NCBI RefSeq assembly: GCF_024323335.1
Contig: NC_066579.1
Coordinates: 131,112,854-131,176,853 of the forward strand
Length of the DNA stretch: 64,000 nt
DNA from: Lathyrus oleraceus
Taxonomy: Eukaryota > Streptophyta > Magnoliopsida > Fabales > Fabaceae
Direction: 5' to 3'
Shown here: one piece after another, positions 1-11,332 of the stretch
Position numbering within the stretch: the first letter of the stretch is position 1
Layout: each line of letters starts with the position of its first letter
Program-made: the position numbers and the translations under genes
Notes under the pieces: model-generated
Seen by the model: only the letters and a program-made list of their open reading frames with translations
Databases searched by the model: none
What the model was told of the DNA's origin: nothing

Positions 1-248
1 ACCGACTCCAGCTGGTTAACAGTTATCTCTGGTGGAACATAGGCCATATTCAATACTTTCAACAAGGCTGCTCTGTGCGCCTCAGAGCACATCAATAATG
101 AGAGAATGGAGATCTTTGAGGGTGTCTGATTTAGCTGGTCGACTACCTTGTAGTCACTTTTCTTGATAATCCTCATAAACTCATCCACTTCCTTCTCGAA
201 TGCGGTCTTAGGAGGAGCTTCCTCAGTAGTAACCTCTTCGGTGGCTAC
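1..248 (-). CDS. Gag-protease region continuing past an in-frame stop (partial)
   Basis: The gag frame stays open beyond its TAG codon at 249-251 and runs to the window edge. It encodes an acidic linker (VATEEVTTEEAPPK) and a stretch ending in PPEITVNQLE. This resembles the region just upstream of the aspartic protease in Ogre-type polyproteins. The protease active site itself would lie beyond the window. Either the TAG is a point mutation in a gag-pro fusion, or it is a stop crossed by readthrough. The sequence alone does not decide this. Confidence 0.6.
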
Positions 249-2516
249 CTATTTTCCTTTAGCCTTGGCAGCTGCCTCAGCTTCAGTATTCATGCGCAAT
301 ATTGATGGTGCAAATAGGCGTCCACTGCGAGTGAAGCCACCAATCCCTCCAACATTGTCTACAGCGGAGCTACCAATGTCAATGTCTTCATTGTTAACTT
401 TCCGGCCCTGGAAGTAGATATCAGCCCCGTAGTGCCACGGGATAGCACTGTCTTTCTCATACGGAACAGGTCCTGGTACCGTGATGGTGACTGGACTAAC
501 CAAAGCCGGTTGAGGGTTGTCAGAGTAAATTGTAACTGGTGCTGGACTTTCTGGGAAATATATTGTGGTCGGAGCGGGTCTCTGGGGAACACATATTTCT
601 TCAGGAGTGAAATAAATCGTCACTGTCGACACATCATTCTTCACTGGACAGGTCTGATCGAACTGAAGACAACCTTCATCTATCAGTTGCTGAATACCCC
701 TTCTCAAACTGTCACATCCGTTCTCGGCCGCTTGACAATTTCTGCACTCTTCCCCACAGCCCGGGAAAATCTGTCCTTTCAAAAGTCGGTCTTTAACCAC
801 CGATAGCGAAGTCTTCACTTTAGTCACATCAGAAACCAAATTCAAAGTTTCCCCACTATCAACAGCATTAATCCTCTGCCCGCCATGGGCTGGCATCGGG
901 TTTTGGATAACATTAGGCACCGGAGAAAAATTGATAGCCTGGGCATCTCTCAAATCTTGTGCCTTTAGCTGGAGAGCCTTGAAATTATCTGTAGTATGGC
1001 CAGGTGCGTTGGAGTGAAAAGCACATCTGGCGTTGACATCATAACCTCTAGGCAAATTATTGGGATCGACTGGTGGGGCCAGAGTTCTTAACGTAACCAG
1101 ATTCAGGTCAATCAGCTTGGGAAGTAATACAGAATAATGCATTGGGCTTGGCTCAATGACCCGGTCCGTCTGCCTTGGACGTTGTTGATAGTGTCTCTGC
1201 TGACCCGGATTACCTCCTTGTTGTTGATTGTTGTACCGGGGTTGTTGTTGCGGATGATACTGCGGTTGCTGTTGTTGTTGAGGAGCAGGTGTAGGAATAG
1301 TGACTGCGGCCACTTGGTCTTGATAATAATTAGGGTGTCCTCTGCCCCTGCCTCTGTCGGCATACACAACGCTTGTCTCACCTTCTCTTCTTTGCTGACT
1401 GTTACCAGCAAATGGTTTCTTGGGACCTGATGAGCTGGAAGCATTGTTGTCTTGAATTCGGCCCATCTTCAACCGACTCTCGATTCTTTCTCCCGCAATT
1501 ACTATCTCTGCAAAGCTGATTGACGGGCAAGCAGCCAATCTCTCAATATAATTGCCTTGAAGAGTGTTCATGAACATGTCCACCATCTCCCTTTTAGATA
1601 TAGGGGGTTGGACGAACGCAGCAATTTGTCTCCAACGCTGAGCATATTCTCTAAAGGTCTCCTTGGCAGTCTGAGACATTCCTTGCAACAAGGTCCGATT
1701 TGGAGCCATGTCCAAGTTGTATTGATATTGCTTGACAAAAGCCTCTGCCAAGTCTCTCCAGCTCTTGATGGTAGTACGAGACAAATGAGAATACCATTCA
1801 CGAGAAGGTCCAGTTAGACTGTCTTCAAAATAGTACATCCACAGCTTTTCATCTTCCGTGTGAGCTCCCAACCTTCCCAAATAAGATTGGAGATGAGTGC
1901 ATGGACAAGAAGCCCCGTTGTATTTCTCAAAAGTAGGGGGTTTGAACTTGTGAGGAATCCTTACTCCCTGAACCAGACCAAGATTTGTGACATCAAAACC
2001 TAAGGAATTTTGAGACTCCAAAGATTTGAGCTTCTCAGCAAGCTCATCCATACGGCGAGTGGTCTCGTGGGCTTCGTCGTGCAAAGAGAATTGATCATAC
2101 TGATAATCTTCAGTAACGGGGCGCCCGTTAATCCGAATTCCTTGATTCACATTGTACCTTCCGCCAATACCATTTCCAACATTCCCCGTGTTGCCAACAT
2201 TACCCGGGTTTCCATCAGCATTTGCGTTACCCGCGTTACCAGTGTTCACAGGGTTATCAGCGTTCCCAGAGTTACTAGGGTTTCCCTCAGCATTTGGTAT
2301 CTCCACCTCTGGATCGGGCCTCGGTTGCTCAACCAATTCCCTCAGCTTTTCTTGGCCTTCTGCCATACCAGTCATCAATGTCATGAACTGATCCATCCTT
2401 TCACACATATCAGCCAACTCTTTCTGTACCTGGTCCATTGCTAGGTGCGGACGATTTTCCTTTGTCGGGTACCTGTGGACTCGCTTGGGACCAATAATGC
2501 CTGATACAGGGAACAA
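249..2516 (-). CDS. gag: Ogre-like Gag polyprotein, 755 residues
   Basis: Gag forms the particle that packages the element RNA. The protein starts MFPVSGIIGPKRV. A predicted coiled-coil segment (about residues 25-65) is followed by a Gly/Asn-rich low-complexity tract (about 75-120, many GN dipeptides). The retrotransposon Gag domain (about 185-340) contains the YFEDSLTGPSREWYSHL block. A Gln-rich basic stretch comes next, and a zinc-knuckle-like CAFHSNAPGH motif whose final Cys position appears replaced (DNFKAL). It is a single uninterrupted frame, unlike every other retroelement gag in this window, so the insertion is probably recent. The frame ends at TAG, and the same frame stays open afterwards. 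Confidence 0.88.
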   Translation of the reverse strand: MFPVSGIIGPKRVHRYPTKENRPHLAMDQVQKELADMCERMDQFMTLMTGMAEGQEKLRELVEQPRPDPEVEIPNAEGNPSNSGNADNPVNTGNAGNANADGNPGNVGNTGNVGNGIGGRYNVNQGIRINGRPVTEDYQYDQFSLHDEAHETTRRMDELAEKLKSLESQNSLGFDVTNLGLVQGVRIPHKFKPPTFEKYNGASCPCTHLQSYLGRLGAHTEDEKLWMYYFEDSLTGPSREWYSHLSRTTIKSWRDLAEAFVKQYQYNLDMAPNRTLLQGMSQTAKETFREYAQRWRQIAAFVQPPISKREMVDMFMNTLQGNYIERLAACPSISFAEIVIAGERIESRLKMGRIQDNNASSSSGPKKPFAGNSQQRREGETSVVYADRGRGRGHPNYYQDQVAAVTIPTPAPQQQQQPQYHPQQQPRYNNQQQGGNPGQQRHYQQRPRQTDRVIEPSPMHYSVLLPKLIDLNLVTLRTLAPPVDPNNLPRGYDVNARCAFHSNAPGHTTDNFKALQLKAQDLRDAQAINFSPVPNVIQNPMPAHGGQRINAVDSGETLNLVSDVTKVKTSLSVVKDRLLKGQIFPGCGEECRNCQAAENGCDSLRRGIQQLIDEGCLQFDQTCPVKNDVSTVTIYFTPEEICVPQRPAPTTIYFPESPAPVTIYSDNPQPALVSPVTITVPGPVPYEKDSAIPWHYGADIYFQGRKVNNEDIDIGSSAVDNVGGIGGFTRSGRLFAPSILRMNTEAEAAAKAKGK

Positions 2517-3319
2517 ACATTAGACACTACGGTGACACCTGCAAAACAAACAAAGGTTAGTATGCATGGTATGCGATACACTGCTTATTCAATTTCAAGG
2601 CACCCCCCTCAAAAAGGGAATACCCTGCAAATGAATAAGCATGAGATGTTGGATGCAAATATGCAAATGATGTTATGCAATGCAAAGGCATGTCAATCAG
2701 GATTGCTGAATCCGCTTGAACATCTGCCAGGTTGCACTGTCTGGAGAGAAACCCACTGAGGAATATAATACAGGATCAGCACTTCGGCATGAATTCGGAA
2801 CTGGGAACCATGGAACACAGTTATCAACTCAGAACCCAAACTTCAGAACCAACGGTCACCAACAAGAACCGAACAATAGTCACCAACAGAACAAGTCACC
2901 ATCAGTACCTATAAATGATTCATTCCCGCCCCACTCACGGGTGTAATCTAGGTCAGGGTAAGGTCAAGAGAAACGCAGGATAAACAATCCTTTCAAAAAT
3001 ATCATCATATGCATACCAGGTGTATGCAACGATAATACCCCATCAGAATTTGAACTGCTCGTGATACCATGTTCCGCTAAGTGGCGCCATACCATCCGCT
3101 TCCCATGAATCACTCTATTCTTAGGTGTCCTAAAGTTCACTCATAGCCTGTGTATTGGGCCTTTTACCTCTTGTGACTCCCATCCCAACAAACAAAGCCA
3201 GCAGATACGGCAATCATATGTTCACAAGTACTGAAAAATAAATAACTGTACAAAAGAATAAACACCCAACAAACAAGAAACCTACAAAAGCTAGGAGGGA
3301 CTCGCTTAGGGAAACCGGG
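2517..3319 (-). other. 5' untranslated leader of the Ogre-like element
   Basis: These 800 bases lie between the primer binding site and the gag start. No reading frame of note is present on the element's strand. The additional ORF1 found upstream of gag in some Ogre elements is not visible here. The stretch has short A-rich and ATGC-rich runs (for example 2625-2690) but no other recognisable feature. Confidence 0.6.
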
Positions 3320-3337
3320 TCCCCAGCAGAGTCGCCA
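3320..3337 (-). other. Primer binding site, tRNA-Arg type
   Basis: On the minus strand the sequence two bases after the LTR end reads TGGCGACTCTGCTGGGGA. It begins with TGG, as expected for pairing to a tRNA 3' CCA end. This site is typical of Ogre elements, which prime with tRNA-Arg. The tRNA identity comes from family knowledge, since no tRNA gene is visible here. Confidence 0.8.
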
Positions 3338-3339
3338 AT

Positions 3340-5718
3340 TGTCGCAACCTAAATGCGAAAAAGAGACAACCGGCGAAAAAGGAAATGACAGAAGAGTCGC
3401 CACCGTGCATTATTTATCCCAAAGGAGGGAAAGGAAACGCTCGAAGTAAACCTGGAAAAAGGAAAGGAAAAGACAAGGTCGCGCAACCAAATCTTGGGTT
3501 CGGGAGTCGATTATGCGAAGGGAAGTTATTAGCACCCCTACGCATCCGTAGTACTCTACGGGATCCACTCTTGTTGTTCTTGTCTAAAGGGTGTGGGTTT
3601 ATCTAATGTACTATTTACTAAAAGAGGGGTCAAAAGAAAATGACTCGCACGGATGTCGCATCCACTGCATACGTATCTCATCTGAATATGAGAATCAGAG
3701 TCTTCGTAGCTCGGCTACCTATGGGGTAAGGGGGAGTGTGCTCGCTAAGACATCGCGTCTTATGCCTACGTATCTCATCTGGAATGAGAATCAGAGCAAG
3801 CCGTAGTTCGGCTAACTACGGGTTAAGGGTTGTGTTTTTTGGGTGAACGACGTTACTACGCAATCTATCGGATGCTCGACCTTGGGAGACTTACTCGCCT
3901 GTAGTAGAAGGAGTTAGCGTGTTCTTAGGAGAAGAAAAATCAATGAGTTTGTTTGTGTTTTTAGGGATGCTCATGCAAAAAGGCAATCCTATGGGGAGAC
4001 GATCACACCATACAAAACAAACATGCATAAAGTAAACACGCCAGCAAGGGGCTGAAACATACATGGGTAGGGCTTTAGTCAAGAGGGGTCATATCAACCT
4101 CGACAAACAAGCCATGGAAGGGTAAGCAAACGGGCTCTTAACCACTGACATTGACCGTCAGGGTGAGCAGATCAAAAGGGTAATGAGGATAAGACCTCAT
4201 AGCTCTTAACCCTGGACAGGGTGAGCTCATGACAAGGCGTGGGGGTTCAGAAAGATGGAACCCTCTCCACTGACCGACCGGACAAAAGATCTTGGGCTTT
4301 TGCTCTGAAGCCTCGACACGTAGTGTGAGCTTAGAGAATGACGCACTGAATAACGGTGGATTGACTACTGATCCCTTTTATCCGTCAATTGCCTCTTTAC
4401 GGAGGTCTTTGGGCACAAAAGTAAACAAACAAAAGAAAACATTGCCTCCTATTGAGGTCTTCCAGGTAAGAAAACGGTAAAATGCGGGAAAGATAAAGGG
4501 ATCAAAAGATCTACCGCACGGATAAAATCCGAAGTAATAACAGCTAAAGAAGCAAGAAACCCAGAGATCTCTCGAGCTGGCACCATCAAAGAAAGCTGGT
4601 CAGTACAGGTAATCGGAATAAACCTCCAGGTGGTATCCCACAAATAAAGGGGAACACCAAGCAAGCTATCCCTGCAAGAGTATGTGAGCCCTCACAAAAA
4701 CTCAACAAACAGGTTAGAGTAACAGGATGGAATCAGGAGAAAACAATGCCATGGCAAACACAAAACAGGTTAGAGCAAACAGAAAAGAAACTGTTGTCGC
4801 GATCGCTGCTGCGTCGCTTAGCGAAGGCTTAGCGAAGGCTTAGCGAAGCCTCGCTACCGGCTCGCCTAGCGAAGGTTCTAGCGAACGCCTGCGGGTTTTG
4901 GGTTCTTCATTGATAACAGTCCGATCTCGGTAACCCAAACCTTATGGTATCCATCAGAAACGAAACAATTAAACATTCAAGGTATTGTTTGCACATTCAT
5001 GCATATCTAAACTCGTGGGCAAAACCTCACGATAACTCATACATTCAGAGTATTCAAATTGAAAGCATTGAGTAATGGGAATTGGGCAAACCTGATTGGA
5101 GAATTCGAATGATAATGAATTGCACCCTTGGGTTTGCAGACAAATGTAAGGGTTTGCGTGAGATGGAGGTGAGAAAGTGTGTGAGTCAGAGTGAACTTTT
5201 CAGAGCTGCCTGGAGGTTGCTGCAGATTAGTTCGTAGGTTTCTGTCTCTGCCTCTTTTTTCCTGTCTCCCTTTGTTTCACTGAAACTCTAGTATTTATAA
5301 CCTGATTTTGTGGCTTGTGGGCTCAAATGAGGGCAACTCAAGCCCAAAACTTTCTGTTATTTTTGAAAACGCACGCGCTTCGCCTAGCGAAGGATCTGCT
5401 CGCCTAGCGAGCATGACAGTTCCTTTCGCTAAGCGAACCACGTTGCTCGCCTAGCGAGCATGATAGCCCAGGCTCTGCTTTTTGCTCCTTCAAGATTAGC
5501 GCTTTGACTGATGAATAGACCCCATTTGAACCTGTTGGAAGCAACTCCAGTCTTTCCCTTGTGTTGACTGATCACCCAGATAGAACCCACAAAGTGTCTT
5601 GGATGATGTTCAAGCTTCTTGGATCTGATTCTGATTGACATGATGAAATGCAATATGAAATGTTAAATGACCTAAAAATAAATGCATGAATGAGGAGGGA
5701 AAATTTTGGGGTGTTACA
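3340..5718 (-). repeat. 5' LTR of the Ogre-like element (2379 bp)
   Basis: The minus-strand boundaries are TGTAACACCCC (start, 5718) and GCGACA (end, 3340), followed by the PBS. A TATAAATA promoter box lies at 5292-5299. The 3' part of the LTR holds the motif GGGGTGCTAATAACTTCCC (about 3525-3543, minus strand), which recurs in both solo LTRs of the window. Short GC-rich repeats built on CGCTAGCGAAGG/GCTTAGCGAAG occur near 4805-4880 and 5375-5460. The reading frames inside it are not convincing genes. Confidence 0.85.
5292..5299 (-). promoter_or_regulatory. TATA box of the Ogre-like 5' LTR
   Basis: The minus strand reads TATAAATA about 420 bases inside the LTR, upstream of the conserved R-U5-like region. 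Position and sequence fit the core Pol II promoter of an LTR. The start site is not determined. Confidence 0.5.
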
Positions 5719-7390
5719 ATAGGTAACGAATGGCAGCATGATCAGTGTAAACTATAATATTTGCTCCTACTAGATAAGATCTAAATTTGTCTATAGCGAA
5801 AACTACAGCAAGTAATTCTTTTTCAGTTGTTGCGTAGTTAAGTTGGGCAGCGTCTAGGGTTCTACTGGCATAATAAATGGAATGTAATTTTTTATCTATC
5901 CTTTGTCCTAGAACGGCTCCAACCGCATAATCACTAGCATCGCACATTATCTCAAAAGGTTCTGACCAATCAGGTGGTTTCATAATAGGTGCTGATACTA
6001 ATGCTTGCTTTAAAAGATTAAATGCGTCATTACATTTTTCATCGAAAAAGAATTCAGCATCTCTCATTAAAAGTCCAGTTAAAGGTTTAGTTATTTTGGA
6101 GAAGTCCTTGATAAAACGCCGGTAGAATCCAGCATGTCCAAGAAAACTTCGGACTTCTCTGATAGTTTTAGGTGGTTTTAGGTTTTCTATAACTTCTATT
6201 TTAGTTCTATCTACCTCTATGCCTTTTTCGGAAACTATATGTCCTAAAACAATTCCTTCGGTTACCATGAAATGACATTTTTCCCAGTTTAGCACGAGGT
6301 TCACCTCCACGCATCTCTCCAGGGTTTTCTCAAGGTTAGCAAGACAATTGTGGAAATCAAATCCGCATACCGAGAAATCATCCATAAACACTTCCATGAT
6401 ACCATCTAGGTAATCTGCAAAGATTGACATCATGCAGCGTTGGAAAGTAGCTGGGGCGTTATAGAGGCTGAATGGCATTCGCCTGTAGGCAAAAGTTCCA
6501 TAAGGGCATGTAAAGGTAGTTTTTTCTTGATCTTCGGGGTGGATAGGTATTTGGAAGAATCCAGAGTATCCATCTAGATAGCAGAAGTAAGAGTGTCTGG
6601 CTACACGCTCCAACATCTGGTCTATAAATGGTAAAGGGAAATGATCCTTCCTGGTTGCTTTATTTAATTTTCTATAATCTATACACATCCATCATCCTCC
6701 TTCTAAACGTTTTGCTACATGTTCGCCTTTATCGTTTTGCACGACTGTGATGCCTCCCTTTTTAGGTACTACATGCACAGGGCTCACCCACTTACTATCT
6801 GAGATCTGGTAGATTATACCTGCCTCAAGTAACTTAAGAACTTCCTTTTTAACAACATCACTCATTATAGGGTTTATTCTTCTTTGATGTTCTCTGGAGG
6901 GCTTTGAATCTTCTTCGAGCGAAATCTGATGCATGCATACGGATGGGCTTATACCTTTCAGGTCAGAGATATTATATCCTAAGGCTGAGGGATATCTTCG
7001 TAAAACTTTTAAAAGTTGGTTCGTTTCCTCTTGGCTCAAGGTAGCACTAACTATAACTGGACGGTTCATCTCTTCATCGAGGAACTCATATCTCAGGTTT
7101 TTAGGCAGTTCCTTAAGTTCTAAGGTTGGTTTCTTAGGGCATGGCATACGATTTGGGGTAAGGGATAAACATTCGTAAAGGTTATCATCGATGTAGGGTT
7201 TTCTAAAGTCATCATCTTCCATTATGAGAGTTGATGGTAACTTAATTGTTTTTATGATTTTTTCTTGTTCTAATTCCCTAACGCACTCATCAATGATATC
7301 TAAGGCATAACATGCGTCTCCCATCACAGGTGCCATAAGAAATTTCGAAAGTATAAATTCTATTTTCTCGTCACCTACCTCAAAGGTCAA
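5719..7390 (-). pseudogene. pol: Athila-like pol: linker, reverse transcriptase and RNase H start
   Basis: The RT copies genomic RNA into DNA. The part at 7390-6692 holds the protease-RT linker and the first RT block (about LLEAGIIYQISDSKWVSPVHVVPKKGG). The frame continues across a TGA at 6689-6691 into MCIDYRKLNKATRKDHFPLPF, then the catalytic FMDD motif, the thumb (SFLGHAGFYRRFIKDFSK) and the RNase H start (CDASDYAVGAVLGQ). The Ogre-like element cuts the RNase H domain just after a YTDHAAIRYL block. The insertion and the stop make it nonfunctional. Confidence 0.88.
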
Positions 7391-9207
7391 CTTCCTCTCT
7401 TGACATCTATTATGGCTCCTGCAGTTGATAAGAATGGTCTACCTAGAAGGATTGGTATATCATTGTCCTCTTTGATGTCCATGACAACAAAATCAGTAGG
7501 GATAAATAGCTGACCTATCCTAACAGGGACATCTTCTAAAATGCCTATTGGATACTTAACAGATCTATCGGCTAACTGAATTGACATCTTAGTGGGCTGT
7601 AATTCTCCTAAGTTTAACCTCTCACAAACCGCTAAAGGCATTAAGCTCACACTAGCTCCTAAGTCTAGAAAAGCTTTTTCGATGACATGACTACCCAAAA
7701 GATAAGGAGTGGAGAAATTTCCAGGATCTTTATCTTTTTTGGCTAACTTATTCTCGGAAATAGAATTGCATTCCAAGAGTTTCGGATCGTCAAGCCTACG
7801 TTTGTTGGTAAGGATGTCTTTGAGAAATTTTGCATAAGAATGTATTTGGGTGATGGCTTCTGTGAAAGGGATTTCTACATGAATTTTTTCTATAACTTTA
7901 ATAAATTTCTGATATTGGCTATTGATCTGGGTTTGTTTGAGTCTTTGCGGATTTGGTATAGGTGGTTTATATGGCGGGGATGGTACGTAAGTTTTATCTT
8001 TAGGTTTTTCTCCTTTTTCTTGACCTTCCTGTTTTTCAGATTCCTCTGGTTCCTTTACTTCGTCTGTGGGTTTGGTATATTCCTTAGAAGTTTCGGGTTC
8101 ACTCAATCTTGGGTTTGGTTGCTCATCATAAGCGTTCCCACTTCGTAGGGTAATGGCATTGGCTTGCCCTCTCATATTCTGTTGAGGTTGTTCAGGGAAC
8201 TGTCCTCCAGGTGTGGTCTGGGGGGCTTGGTTTAAAGCTACCTGAGAGATTTGGGTTTCAAGCATCTTGGTATGGGTAACTATTTGGTCAACCTTGGTTC
8301 CTAACTGGGTAATTAGTTCATTAACGTGAATGTTCTGGTTCATGAACTCTTTGTTTTGTTGGGCTTTGGTGGCACATGTTGCATAGGTTGATTTGGTCTT
8401 GGGGCTTGGTAACCAGTTTGTCTCGGAGGTGAATTATTTTGGATAGGGTTATTGTTTTTATAGGAGAAGTTCGGGTGATTCCTCCATCCAAGGTTATAGG
8501 TATTCGAGTATGGGTTCCCTTGGCTGTAGTTCACTTTCTCAGAGTGGGTTTCGTTTAATAGACTGCATTTTGTGGATTAGTGTCCTTTGGTTCCACATAT
8601 CTCACAATCCGACGAAACTGAGGCTACAGTATTCGGGTTTATGCACATATGCTCGACCTTAAGGGCTAATCCGTCCATTTTAGCTTGCATCATGTCTATA
8701 GAGCTTAGTTCATGCACTCCTCCTTGGGCTTCCTTCTTCTTAACTGTCGCTCGTTCGACTCCCCATGATTGATGGTTTTGAGCCATATCTTCGATGAGGG
8801 CACTAGCTTCAGGACAAGGTTTGTTCATCAGCGCACCGCCTGCGGCAGCGTCGATGGTCATCTTAGTGTTATAGTGAAGTCCATTATAGAAGGTCTGAAT
8901 GATTAACCAATTTTCTAAACCATGATGTGGGCATGCTCTTAACAACTATTTATATCTCTCCCAAGCTTCGAACAGCGATTCTCCTTGGTTTTGGGTAAAT
9001 CTAGTTATATGGTTTCGAAGAACGGCGGTCTTACTTGGGGGAAAATATCTAGCAAGGAATACTCTTCTAAGGTTATCCCAAGTCGTAATGGAATTGGGTG
9101 GAAGGGAATCTAACCATGATAGGGCTTTATCTCTGAGGGAAAAAGGGAATAATCTTAAATGTATTGCCTTAGGAGAAGCTCCATTGGTTTTAAAGGTGTC
9201 TGCTAAT
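7387..9207 (-). pseudogene. gag-pro: Athila-like Gag C-terminal half and aspartic protease
   Basis: The segment at 9207-8946 carries the core Gag domain (RLFPFSLRDKALSWLDSLPP, then LARYFPPSKTAVLRN). The segment at 8945-8577 continues gag and ends in a partial zinc-knuckle motif (CEICGTKGH). After stops between 8576 and 8535 the frame resumes at 8343, with a Pro/Glu-rich linker and a retropepsin-like protease. In that protease the active site reads FLDLGASVSLMP (DLGAS in place of the usual DTG/DSG), and the flap and distal motifs IPILLGRPFL are present. A frameshift at about 7390 separates it from the pol frame. The upstream half of gag lies at 14626-14929, beyond the solo LTR. Confidence 0.85.
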
Positions 9208-9288
9208 TGTAGCACCTCAAATTTGCACCCCCCATTTGTACATTCATTTCATTTTTAGGTCATTAACATTGCATTAACATTGCATAGT

Positions 9289-10974
9289 ACCTTGCATTTC
9301 ATCAGTCAAGACTGGTATCAGGAGAATTCATCTGTGCAAAGGAGCCAATCATTTCCATGAGATAAAGGCCCTATGGTGGTTCTAGAGAGCTTATATGAGC
9401 CAAGGTTCATTGTGAAGCAATTTGACCAAGTGTTGAAGGCTCAAAGTCCACAGTGCAGTTTCAGGTCATTTGGGGCCAATAAAAGTCAACAGAAAGTCAA
9501 CTGAGGGCTAGGAGGTGGAGAAATGGTTTGAGACACTTCATTCATGTCCCAAAGAGGTTTATTCATCATGTCAAGCATCTACCTTGAAGATTTTGAAGCC
9601 AGATCAAAAGTTTCCAAAAATGGAAATTGACCTATAATTTCAAGTTTCCAAAAATGGCAAGTTTTTGGACCAACTTCAACTTGACTTTCCAACATCAAAG
9701 AAGCTTCAAATGAAATTTTGTCCAACATGAAAGTTGAATATCTTTCTCTCCCATTTCCAAAAAGTCCAAGATCATGAGCATCTGACGAATGGTTGAGGAG
9801 ATATGATCAAATCATTGCCAAGTGTGCATGGAACTTCAAAAGGCCATAACACCTTGCATTTCATCAGTCAAGACTGGTATCAGGAGAATTCATCTGTGCA
9901 AAGGAGCCAAGCATTTCCATGAGATAAAGGCCCTATGGTGGTTCTAGAGAGCTTATATGAGCCAAGGTTCATTGTGAAGCAATTTGACCAAGTGTTGAAG
10001 GCTCAAAGTCCACAGTGCAGTTTCAGGTCATTTGGGGCCAATAAAAGTCAACAGAAAGTCAACTGAGGGCTAGGAGGTGGAGAAATGGTTTGAGACACTT
10101 CATTCATGTCCCAAAGAGGTTTATTCATCATGTCAAGCATCTACCTTGAAGATTTTGAAGCCAGATCAAAAGTTTCCAAAAATGGAAATTGACCTATAAT
10201 TTCAAGTTTCCAAAAATGGCAAGTTTTTAGACCAACTTCAACTTGACTTTCCAACATCAAATAAGCTTCAAATGAAATTTTGTCCAACATGAAAGTTGAA
10301 TATCTTTCTCTCCCATTTCCAAAAAGTCCAAGATCATGAGCATCTGACGAATGGTTGAGGAGATATGATCAAATCATTGCCAAGTGTGCATGGAACTTCA
10401 AAAGGCCATAGTACCTTGCATTTCATCAGTCAAGACTGGTATCAGGAGAATTCATCTATGCAAAGGAGCCAAGCATTTCCATGAGATAAAGGCCCTATGG
10501 TGGTTCTAGAAAGCTTATATGAGCCAAGGTTCATTGTGAAGCAATTTGACCAAGTGTTGAAGGCTCAAAGTCCACAGTGCAGTTTCAGGTCATTTGGGGC
10601 CAATAAAAGTCAACAGAAAGTCAATTGAGGGCTAGGAGGTGGAGAAATGGTTCGAGACACTTCATTCATGTCCCAAAGAGGTTTATTCATCATGTCAAGC
10701 ATCTACCTTGAAGATTTTGAAGCCAGATCAAAAGTTTCCAAAAATGGAAAGTGACCTATAATTTCAAGTTTCCAAAAATGGCAAGTTTTTGGACCAACTT
10801 CAACTTGACTTTCCAACATCAAAGAAGCTTCAAATGAAATTTTGTCCAACATGAAAGTTGAAGATATTTCTCTCCCATTTCCAAAAAGTCCAAGATCATG
10901 AACATCTGATGAATGGTTGAGGAGATATGATCAAATCATTGCCAAGTGTGCATGGAACTTCAAAAGGCCATAAC
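9289..10974 (+). repeat. Three tandem 562-bp repeats within the solo LTR
   Basis: Copies start at 9289, 9851 and 10413, each with ACCTTGCATTTCATCAGTCA, and the last ends near 10974. The spacing is exactly 562 bases twice, and the copies differ by only a few substitutions (for example GGACC/AGACC and AGAAGC/ATAAGC), so the amplification is recent or homogenised. The repeats lie in the U3 part, upstream of the TATA box. They contain many short AAGTTTCCAAAAATGG-like subrepeats. Confidence 0.92.
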
Positions 10975-11324
10975 TTTTGACTCATAATTCCAAATTGAGT
11001 GCTCCTTTTTGCATAATTCTTCTCATGACATAACTTTCCAAATCATTCATCACATTGCATGAAATTTCATCATATGGTCATTTGTGCATACATGTGATTT
11101 TTGGAGGGAAAATCATGAATTCAAAATTGGTGCATCATGTGGACTTTTTACCCATTCCAACATGTTCATAGGAGGATTTTAAGTGAAATTGCATGGCCAT
11201 TGTTACTGTTCACGTGGGATTGCATGCATGGGGTGAAAAAACCAAATTTTGCATAACACCTCTTTTCTCATTAAAATTTAATTAGCCAAGCCTAAGCATG
11301 ATTAGGAAATGGATTAACATGTCA

Positions 11325-11332
11325 TATAAATA
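11325..11332 (+). promoter_or_regulatory. TATA box of the 5.4-kb solo LTR
   Basis: TATAAATA sits in the sequence GTCATATAAATAGC, downstream of the 562-bp repeats. This is a plausible core promoter for the LTR. A solo LTR can keep promoter activity and drive readthrough into flanking DNA, but there is no transcript evidence here. Confidence 0.45.

Larger units (their letters stand above)
1..5718 (-). mobile_element. Ogre-like Ty3/gypsy retrotransposon, 5' part
   Basis: Reading leftwards on the minus strand, this is the 5' LTR, a primer binding site, an ~800-bp leader, a long gag frame and the start of the protease region. The window edge cuts off the rest of pol and the 3' LTR. The LTR starts with TGTAACACCCC and ends with GCGACA, and an Arg-type PBS follows. 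All of this fits the Ogre/Tat lineage of legumes. The element lies inside the RNase H part of an Athila-like element. The flanking bases at 5719-5723 (ATAGG) should be one copy of the target-site duplication, with the other beyond position 1. Classification rests on gag motifs and PBS type and is quite secure at lineage level. Confidence 0.88.

Noticed and set aside
1137..2444. Plus-strand frames opposite the Ogre-like gag
   Set aside because: They are shadows of the biased codon use of the minus-strand gag (Gln/Asn/Gly-rich tracts).
9289..10974. CRISPR-like array
   Set aside because: The repeats are 562 bp, contiguous and without unique spacers, and lie in a plant LTR.
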